Shown here in pieces: positions 54,878 to 64,000 of a stretch of 64,000 bases of DNA. Position numbers and translations under genes: made by a program. How positions within the stretch are numbered: the stretch's first letter is position 1; each line of letters begins with the position of its first letter. The stretch spans positions 62,001 through 126,000 of the forward strand of contig NZ_LUTS01000010.1 in assembly GCF_001597735.1 (NCBI RefSeq), given 5' to 3'. This stretch comes from Neptuniibacter pectenicola (lineage in GTDB: Bacteria; Pseudomonadota; Gammaproteobacteria; Pseudomonadales; Balneatricaceae). The notes under the pieces were generated by a model. That model was given only the letters and a program-made list of their open reading frames with translations. It was not told where the DNA came from and did not search any database.

Positions 54878-55504
54878 ATGACTGACACAAAAAAGCCTTA
54901 TCACCACGGTGATTTACGAGAAAAATTATTAAACGCAGCCACTCACCTGATCGCGGACGGGGGTGTTGACAATTTATCTATACGGAAATTAGCCGATAAA
55001 GTAGGGGCCTCTAGAACCGCCCCCTACCACCATTTTAAAGATAAAAACGCCCTGCTCTGCGCCATCGCAGAACAAGGTTTTATTCAGCAAGATCAACTTA
55101 TTAAGTCCATTTCAGTCCAGCAAGAAACGCTGTCCGCCCACGCACTCTTTGAAAGCTACGTATTGACCTATATTCGTTTTGCTAACGAAAACAGTGAAAC
55201 CTATGACCTCATGTACGGACGAGATATTTGGAAAACAGGTACGCCAACCGAGTCGCTACAAGCGATCTCTAAACGCTGCTTTAAACGCTGGTTAGATTGG
55301 GTCGCAGTATTACAAGAACAGGGACTGTTTGACTCAGAGCAACCCACCTTACGCATTGCTCAATCCAGTTGGGCCGCATTACACGGGCTTTGTAGACTCT
55401 TTAACGATGGGGTTTATATTAACCAAGATGATGTAGATGAGATTGCAAAAACAACCATAGAGATGCTCGTTAAAAAGCCACTCTCGCCCACGAATACGCC
55501 ATGA
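54878..55504 (+). CDS. TetR-family regulator (WHG-type C-terminal domain)
   Basis: 208 residues. The N-terminal helix-turn-helix has the YHHGDLREKLLNAATHL start common to TetR proteins with a WHG (PF13305) C-terminal domain, then LSIRKLADKVGASRTAPYHHFKDKNAL. Divergent transcription from the isomerase-fadH operon and the palindrome between them suggest it represses that operon and itself, probably in response to an acyl-CoA (inference). No ribosome site precedes the ATG, and the predicted start point falls on the ATG, so the mRNA may be leaderless. It overlaps the next gene by ATGA. Confidence 0.88.
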   Translation: MTDTKKPYHHGDLREKLLNAATHLIADGGVDNLSIRKLADKVGASRTAPYHHFKDKNALLCAIAEQGFIQQDQLIKSISVQQETLSAHALFESYVLTYIRFANENSETYDLMYGRDIWKTGTPTESLQAISKRCFKRWLDWVAVLQEQGLFDSEQPTLRIAQSSWAALHGLCRLFNDGVYINQDDVDEIAKTTIEMLVKKPLSPTNTP

Positions 55505-56277
55505 AACAGATCCAGTTTAGCCACGCGAACGGTTTCCCCGGCAGTAGTTACAACTACCTTTTTAGCTTATTGCCTGATTACCACATCACCTATATTGAGA
55601 AGATGGGTCATGGGGATTACCCGCTTAACAGTGACCTAACAAACTATGCTGCTGAGCTTATTGCCGATATAGAGGCGCAGCATAATGAGCCGATTATAGG
55701 CATGGGCCACTCTGCTGGCGCGGTGGTGACACTCATTGCCGCCTCCCTGCGTCCCGACCTGTTCAAGGATGTGATTCTTCTCGACCCGGTCCTGTTCAGT
55801 AAGCGTAAGCGTTACCCGCTAAAAATCGCCAAAAAGATGGGATTTATCGACAAGATCACACCCGCTGCCCGTGCCAGTAAACGTCGAACCCGCTTCCCTA
55901 GCCGCGAGGCGGCAGCGTTATATTTTCGCAATAAAGCACTCTTTAAACATTTTCACCCGCGCTGCTTTAATGATTATATAACCTATGGTTTAACGGAGAC
56001 CGAACAGGGTGTTGAACTCACAATCTCCCCTGAAGTAGAAGCCGATGTGTTTCGCAATGTGCCACTTGATGCACCCAAGCGGTTAAGACAAGTTAAAGGC
56101 ACGGTTATCTACGGAGATAAAAGTAACCTGTTTCAAAAAAGCGAGAAGAACTGGTGGTCACGGCGCTTCCCCGCGATGGAGTTAATCAGTATTGATGGCG
56201 GACACCTGTTTCCGTTTGAAGATCCAGCGGGGACCGCACGTCTATTAAATAAGGTACTACACAGCCAATACTGTTAA
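55501..56277 (+). CDS. Alpha/beta hydrolase co-encoded with TetR
   Basis: 258 residues. FSHANGFPGSSYNYLF has the oxyanion region, with HANG replacing the usual HGxG. GMGHSAGAVVTLIAA is the nucleophile elbow with Ser in G-H-S-A-G, LDPVLF a conserved strand, and DGGHLFPFEDP the catalytic His loop. It is soluble, with no signal peptide. The pattern fits esterase/thioesterase-like hydrolases that act on fatty-acyl compounds, consistent with its regulator partner, but substrate is not proven. It starts on the ATGA overlap with the TetR gene, so the two are translated together. Confidence 0.85.
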   Translation: MKQIQFSHANGFPGSSYNYLFSLLPDYHITYIEKMGHGDYPLNSDLTNYAAELIADIEAQHNEPIIGMGHSAGAVVTLIAASLRPDLFKDVILLDPVLFSKRKRYPLKIAKKMGFIDKITPAARASKRRTRFPSREAAALYFRNKALFKHFHPRCFNDYITYGLTETEQGVELTISPEVEADVFRNVPLDAPKRLRQVKGTVIYGDKSNLFQKSEKNWWSRRFPAMELISIDGGHLFPFEDPAGTARLLNKVLHSQYC

Positions 56278-56353
56278 GCTAGTTTGGCTAAAACAGATCT
56301 AATAATGACACTCACACCTGTCAAAAACCTTCAAAATAGTGGCGCGTATAACG

Positions 56354-56716
56354 ATGAAACATAGCTGGATAACAACACTACTTTTGATGTTTACCTCACT
56401 CAGTGCGACAGCCGGAAGTAGTGAAGTCATCGATGCAGATGTCAGTAAACGTGACGACACTTATCATTTTTCTGTCACGATTAAACATGCCGATACCGGT
56501 TGGGATCATTATGCCAACAAATGGGAGATTGTCGGCGCTAATGGGGAGGTATATGGTACGCGGATACTGCATCACCCCCATGTGAACGAACAACCTTTTA
56601 CGCGCAGCCTCGCGGGCGTCAAGATCCCTGCTAACGTTCACTCAGTCATGATCCGCAGCTATGACACCGTTCATGGTGTAGGGGACAAGCGGTTTAAGAT
56701 AGATCTACCGAAATAA
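56354..56716 (+). CDS. Periplasmic hypothetical protein
   Basis: 120 residues from the ATG at 56354; a GTG five codons upstream is possible. A signal peptide (MKHSWITTLLLMFTSLSATAG) precedes a small, probably beta-sandwich domain: DTYHFSVTIKHADTGWDHYANKWEIVGANGEVYGTRILHHPHVNEQPFTRSL. Conserved His/Trp/Gly residues and an HHPHV segment might bind metal. I recognise no firm family name. It is 76 bases after the hydrolase gene, on the same strand. Confidence 0.7.
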   Translation: MKHSWITTLLLMFTSLSATAGSSEVIDADVSKRDDTYHFSVTIKHADTGWDHYANKWEIVGANGEVYGTRILHHPHVNEQPFTRSLAGVKIPANVHSVMIRSYDTVHGVGDKRFKIDLPK

Positions 56717-56752
56717 CCTATAATTGTTCAAAAATAGTCACGGGCCTCTGCG

Positions 56753-57406
56753 ATGTCTGAAAACAACCTATTCTTTTCTACCGGCGATGTTGCCCTTGTC
56801 GCTGAAAAAATACGTGTCGCCAGTAAAGCCTATGAAGACCTGTTTACCAATTTAGGCACACAGATTTATACCGCGATTCGCCCCCTAGAAAACCCATCCG
56901 ATAAAGTCAGTGTTAGTCTGCAATATATTGCTGATGCGACCGTTGCCTTTGAACAAAACTTTCCGTCAAACCACGCGGTTGCATGCAGTAAAGGCTGTCA
57001 CCACTGCTGCTACTTTCCGATTCAAACGTCCCAACAAGTGGTAGATGACATCGCCGATTATATCCATCAACATTTTACTGATACCGAAATTCAACACCTA
57101 AAAACCAAGCTCGCTGAGAATATTGCAGCCCGACAACCACCTCTCTTCCGTGCCGCCTGCCCCTTTCTTGATGAAAACAAAGCCTGCTCGATCTACCCTA
57201 AACGCCCATTAGCCTGCCGCTGGTTCAGTTCACCTAATGCGGACAGCTGCGAACAATCCGTGACCGACGGCAGACAGATCGACCAACATCCGGTTAAATC
57301 TCGCATCTATCAAGCCGCCTCGACCGCACTATTAGCGGATCAAAAGGTATTAACAGGTTCAGATCAACAGCTTGCGTTCATTCCCGCCCTCGCCAACCTA
57401 TTATAA
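56753..57406 (+). CDS. YkgJ-family cysteine-cluster protein
   Basis: 217 residues. The YkgJ zinc/iron-chelating core has CSKGCHHCCYFPIQTSQQ, then CPFLDENKACSIYPKRPLACRWFSSPN, giving a conserved CxxxCxxCC plus C-x8-C-x8-C pattern. The N-terminal ~80 residues are helical. The family is metal-binding and of unknown biochemical role. Ribosome site is weak. It follows the periplasmic protein gene at 37 bases, so co-transcription is possible, although the two share no known task. Confidence 0.85.
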   Translation: MSENNLFFSTGDVALVAEKIRVASKAYEDLFTNLGTQIYTAIRPLENPSDKVSVSLQYIADATVAFEQNFPSNHAVACSKGCHHCCYFPIQTSQQVVDDIADYIHQHFTDTEIQHLKTKLAENIAARQPPLFRAACPFLDENKACSIYPKRPLACRWFSSPNADSCEQSVTDGRQIDQHPVKSRIYQAASTALLADQKVLTGSDQQLAFIPALANLL

Positions 57407-57501
57407 TCTTTGTCGTCAGGCCCATGACGAGCAGCCATCTTTACACTACACTGCCCTATATATTGTGATTTAACACTTGCTGTTCAAAGGATGTGCAGAT
57501 T

Positions 57502-58665
57502 ATGCAGTTTCAGGACTACCTTACTATTTTATCCAAACGGGACGGATCAGACCTTTACCTCACCACTGGAGCTCCACCTTGCGCAAAGTTTGAAGGTAAG
57601 CTCACGCCCCTTAGCAAAGAAGCCTATAAACCCGGCGAAGTTGAAACCATTGCCCGTGAATTAATGGATGAGCAACAACAAGCGGTGTTTGAAGACGAGC
57701 TAGAGATGAACTTGGCCTATTCAATTCCCAAAGTAGGCCGTTTCCGTATTAATATTTTCCGTCAACGAAACCAATACTCTCTCGTGGCGCGCAACATTAA
57801 AACTGACATTCCCAAAATGGATGACTTAGGCCTCCCCAATGTCCTAAAAGATGTCATTATGGAAAAGCGCGGATTGGTCTTATTTGTCGGGGCCACAGGC
57901 TCCGGTAAATCGACCTCCTTGGCCGCATTAATTGATCACCGCAACCGCAATAGTGGGGGTCATATTATTACCATTGAAGACCCGATCGAGTTTGTCCATA
58001 ACCATAGAAAGTCATTGATTAACCAGCGTGAGGTAGGGGTAGACACCCGTAACTTCCATAACGCCCTTAAAAACGCGTTGAGACAAGCCCCTGATGTGAT
58101 CCTCATCGGTGAAATTCGAGATCAAGAGACAATGGAGCAGTGCCTGACCTATGCGGAAACCGGCCACTTAGCCATATCGACCTTGCACGCAAACAATGCC
58201 AACCAGGCCATTGATCGTATTATCAACTTTTTCCCCCAAGCACGTCATAAACAGATCTTCCATGACCTTGCACTTAACCTCAAAGCGATCATCTCTCAGC
58301 GTCTCATTCCAACCATCGAGGGTAAACGCTGCGCAGCAATTGAAGTGATGCTCGGCACATCAACGATCCAAGAACTGATTATGAAGGGTGAAATTAAGGA
58401 GCTAAAAGAGATCATGACCTCCTCATCCGAGGCGACCGGCATGCAAACCTTCGATGACTCCCTTTATAAGTTATATAAACAGGGCATCATCACCGAGGAA
58501 CAAGCACTCCTCAACTCAGATTCGGCCAACGACATGCGTTTAAAAATGAACCTTGCAGTTGACGAAAGTGATGACACTAATAAGGATAAACCACAAGAGG
58601 AGGCCTTCGACGAAGAAAACCCACTCGCAGGTATCAGACTGCTAGATGAGGGTGAAGAGGTCTAA
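57502..58665 (+). CDS. pilU: Type IV pilus retraction ATPase PilU
   Basis: 387 residues from the ATG at 57502, with AGGA ten bases upstream; the GTG three codons earlier is too close to that site. PilT/PilU hexameric ATPase: N-terminal PAS-like part (QDYLTILSKRDGSDLYLTTGAPP), Walker A FVGATGSGKSTSLAAL (130-138 for the P-loop), the Asp box TIEDPIEFVH, Walker B DVILIGEIRD, and the His box GHLAISTLHANNANQAIDRI. The acidic tail (DESDDTNKDKPQEEAFDEENP) and the KRDGSDLY start fit PilU rather than PilT. PilU aids PilT in retraction; pilT is usually just upstream, but here it is absent. Confidence 0.92.
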   Translation: MQFQDYLTILSKRDGSDLYLTTGAPPCAKFEGKLTPLSKEAYKPGEVETIARELMDEQQQAVFEDELEMNLAYSIPKVGRFRINIFRQRNQYSLVARNIKTDIPKMDDLGLPNVLKDVIMEKRGLVLFVGATGSGKSTSLAALIDHRNRNSGGHIITIEDPIEFVHNHRKSLINQREVGVDTRNFHNALKNALRQAPDVILIGEIRDQETMEQCLTYAETGHLAISTLHANNANQAIDRIINFFPQARHKQIFHDLALNLKAIISQRLIPTIEGKRCAAIEVMLGTSTIQELIMKGEIKELKEIMTSSSEATGMQTFDDSLYKLYKQGIITEEQALLNSDSANDMRLKMNLAVDESDDTNKDKPQEEAFDEENPLAGIRLLDEGEEV

Positions 58666-58674
58666 GGCAAAACG

Positions 58675-58701
58675 AAAAAAGCCCCATCCAATGGATGGGG
58701 C
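58675..58701 (-). terminator. Intrinsic terminator of the fadBA operon
   Basis: Perfect nine-base GC-rich stem GCCCCATCC/GGATGGGGC with a three-base loop, followed by six T on the minus strand. It also lies after pilU on the plus strand. Confidence 0.9.
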
Positions 58702-58740
58702 AACAAGCTATAGAGCAGGGTTAAAATGTACGGACTGAAC

Positions 58741-62087
<3,347 letters not shown>

Positions 62088-62164
62088 TTAAGTTGCTCCG
62101 TATTTTTTTATTATTAAGTGCCGCTGTATAAGCCAGCACTGTTCAAAATTGAGTCAATAAAGTA

Positions 62165-63094
62165 TTAAAGCTTGCCTTCAAGTTCAGGAACCGCCTCAAA
62201 CAGATCCGCAACAAGGCCGTAGTCTGCAACTTGAAAAATAGGTGCGTCTTCATCTTTATTGATCGCGACAATAATTTTTGAATCTTTCATGCCCGCCAAG
62301 TGCTGAATCGCACCGGAGATCCCTACGGCGATATACAGATCTGGCGCAACCATTTTGCCGGTTTGACCCACTTGCATATCATTAGGCACAAACCCAGCAT
62401 CCACTGCCGCTCTTGATGCCCCGACCGCAGCGCCTAACTTATCTGCCACCTTATTCAGCAACTCAAAGTTTTCGCCGTTACCCATACCACGACCACCTGA
62501 CACAACGATCGAAGCGGCGGTTAATTCTGGACGTTCACTGACGGCAATCTCTTCATTAATAAAACGAGAACTGCCTGCATCACACACCTCGGATAGACTC
62601 ACCACCTCAGCGCTACCACCCGCCCCTTCAACAGGGTCGAACGCAGTGCCGCGTACCGTCATCACTTTAATCGCATCGGCAGACTGAACCGTTGCAATGG
62701 CGTTACCGGCATAGATTGGACGCTTAAACGTATCCGATGACTCAATCGCCATAACATCTGAAAGCTGATTAACATCCAGCAACGCAGCCACACGCGGCAG
62801 CATGTTCTTAGCTGTCGTTGTGGACGCCCCTAAAATATGGCTATAACTCGCCGCTAAACTCTGCACCAACTTACTCACATTCTCCGCAAGCTGATGCTCA
62901 TAGGCGTCATTATCAGCCACTAATACCTGTGCAACAGCCGGAATTTGAGCCGCTGCATCCGCAACGGACTGACAACCACTACCCGCAACAAGAAGATGAA
63001 TATCTCCACCAATCGCTTGCGCAGCACTTAGCGTATTCAGTGTGACTGGCTTTAATTCATTATTATCATGTTCTGCAATGACTAGAATGGTCAT
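62165..63094 (-). CDS. etfA: Electron transfer flavoprotein alpha subunit
   Basis: 309 residues from the ATG at 63094; AGGGGTG stands upstream, and the GTG three codons before is part of that site. ILVIAEHDNNELKPVTLNTLSAAQAIGG is the family start. The FAD-binding C-terminal half contains VVSGGRGMGNGENFELLNKVADKLGAAVGASRAAVDAGFVPNDMQVGQTGKMVAPDLYIAVGISGAIQHLAGM, the typical ETF alpha block (given here only to place it). It carries electrons from acyl-CoA dehydrogenases to ETF-QO. Three bases or fewer separate it from etfB, so the two are coupled. Confidence 0.95.
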   Translation of the reverse strand: MTILVIAEHDNNELKPVTLNTLSAAQAIGGDIHLLVAGSGCQSVADAAAQIPAVAQVLVADNDAYEHQLAENVSKLVQSLAASYSHILGASTTTAKNMLPRVAALLDVNQLSDVMAIESSDTFKRPIYAGNAIATVQSADAIKVMTVRGTAFDPVEGAGGSAEVVSLSEVCDAGSSRFINEEIAVSERPELTAASIVVSGGRGMGNGENFELLNKVADKLGAAVGASRAAVDAGFVPNDMQVGQTGKMVAPDLYIAVGISGAIQHLAGMKDSKIIVAINKDEDAPIFQVADYGLVADLFEAVPELEGKL

Positions 63095-63105
63095 AACATT
63101 CACCC

Positions 63106-63855
63106 CTATATCACTTTTGCTTCGTTGCGTAATTTTTCCACCAGCTCATCAACTGAACTCACCTTGATACCCGCTTGACGTTCTGCCGGCGGCTCAACAC
63201 TTAAAAGCGTTAAATTGCTCGATACAGCAACACCTAACTCATCAGGGGTCAGTAGATCTAACGGCTTACGTTTGGCTTTCATAATATTAGGCAGGGAGGC
63301 ATAGCGGGGTTCGTTCAAACGAAGATCTGTCGTCACAATGGCAGGCATCAGCAGCTCAACCGTTTGTAAGCCACCATCAATTTCACGCGTTACCTGTACC
63401 TTGTCGCCCTCGACAGCGACCTTAGACGCAAAGGTGCCTTGTGGACGGTCAAGCAACGCAGCAAGCATCTGTCCAGTCTGATTGTTATCAGAATCAATCG
63501 CTTGTTTACCCAGAATCACGAGACCTGGCGCCTCTTTCTCCACAACTTTTGCCAACAGCTTGGCAACCGATAATGAATCAAGGCCATCGCCGGTATCGAC
63601 ACGAACGCCACGATCAGCGCCCAAGGCTAATGCCGTTCTCATCTGTTCTTCGCAACTTTTACTACCAATAGAGACAACAACAACTTCGTCAGCCACGCCG
63701 GCTTCTTTTAAACGAACGGCTTCTTCTATAGCTATTTCACAGAAAGGATTTAAAGCCATTTTGACATTAGCTAGGTCAACATCGCTATTATCGGCTTTAA
63801 CACGTACTTTGACGTTGTAGTCAATTACACGTTTTACGGCAACCAGTACTTTCAT
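63106..63855 (-). CDS. etfB: Electron transfer flavoprotein beta subunit
   Basis: 249 residues. [19 protein letters not shown] is the typical start; [16 protein letters not shown], the AMP-binding [21 protein letters not shown], and the recognition loop [16 protein letters not shown] identify it. It pairs with EtfA to form the heterodimer that holds FAD and AMP. AGAGG stands five bases before the ATG. First gene of etfB-etfA, next to fadB-fadA. The 145 bases upstream to the window end show no clear promoter that I can call. Confidence 0.95.
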   Translation of the reverse strand: MKVLVAVKRVIDYNVKVRVKADNSDVDLANVKMALNPFCEIAIEEAVRLKEAGVADEVVVVSIGSKSCEEQMRTALALGADRGVRVDTGDGLDSLSVAKLLAKVVEKEAPGLVILGKQAIDSDNNQTGQMLAALLDRPQGTFASKVAVEGDKVQVTREIDGGLQTVELLMPAIVTTDLRLNEPRYASLPNIMKAKRKPLDLLTPDELGVAVSSNLTLLSVEPPAERQAGIKVSSVDELVEKLRNEAKVI

Positions 63856-64000
63856 AACCGCCTCTTCTCATTGTTATTCGGCTTTCAGGGCTTTTTAAAA
63901 AATGCGCCCTGTAAAGGTTTAGGTATAGCTAAATACTAGTACCTATGCCGAATTCAACAATAACAAAAAGCAGCGACTTCACTGACAAAAATTACCATTA

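Overview
The window looks like chromosomal DNA of a marine gammaproteobacterium of the Oceanospirillales/Pseudomonadales type. The evidence is the proteobacterial dapC-yffB-dapD-dapE lysine cluster, an etfB-etfA-fadB-fadA beta-oxidation cluster, a free-standing pilU, the DUF1302/DUF1329 outer-membrane pair, a TorT-type periplasmic protein, and an unusually large number of cyclic-di-GMP genes. The genus cannot be named from the sequence alone. No transposase, prophage, CRISPR array or rRNA gene is visible. Most of the window is ordinary, gene-dense chromosome.

Layout. 1-2.8 kb: the tail of a solute-binding GGDEF-EAL sensor, a repeat pair carrying DnaA-box sequences, and a LysE-type exporter. 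2.8-9.9 kb: a secreted subtilase, small DUF2726 and YgjP proteins, the qmcA-nfeD membrane pair, a Lys-rich mini-protein next to a ribbon-helix-helix protein, and rlmG. 9.9-11.4 kb: an AT-rich, gene-poor stretch with tiny membrane proteins, FNR-like sites and a small ORF of plasmid-partition appearance. 11.4-16.3 kb: slyD, an esterase, pdxH, a lipoprotein, a glycerate-kinase-like enzyme and a hydrolase. 16.4-20.9 kb: an RND efflux pair. 21.3-26.7 kb: lysine/diaminopimelate synthesis, rlmA and two small unknowns. 26.7-31.7 kb: torT beside a diguanylate cyclase, then greB and a GAF-diguanylate cyclase. 31.9-32.4 kb: a tRNA Ser-Asn-Lys operon followed by a tRNA-tail repeat resembling the rtT element of the E. 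coli tyrT operon. 32.7-40.9 kb: ETF-ubiquinone oxidoreductase, a long acyl-CoA dehydrogenase, an AraC regulator and the DUF1302/DUF1329 pair. 41-51.7 kb: a CvfB-like S1 protein, a peroxiredoxin-glutaredoxin fusion, a CHASE-GGDEF-EAL protein, pqiABC and an HD-GYP phosphodiesterase. 51.8-57.4 kb: fadH with a dienoyl-CoA isomerase, divergent from a TetR regulator and a hydrolase, then two small genes. 57.5-63.9 kb: pilU, fadA-fadB and etfA-etfB.

How it fits together. Three separated blocks serve fatty-acid oxidation: FadE-like dehydrogenase plus ETF-QO, the auxiliary enzymes for unsaturated chains (fadH and isomerase), and the core etfBA-fadBA. Electrons would pass from acyl-CoA dehydrogenase to ETF, then ETF-QO, then the quinone pool. 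Five proteins make, break or sense cyclic-di-GMP, each with a different sensory input, next to type IV pilus and envelope genes (pilU, pqiABC). This suggests a motile-sessile lifestyle switch tied to nutrients. The most unusual non-coding signals are the tRNA-Lys tail repeat, the DnaA-box repeat pair upstream of the LysE gene, and the tetR/isomerase intergenic region, where one palindrome appears to supply both divergent -35 boxes.
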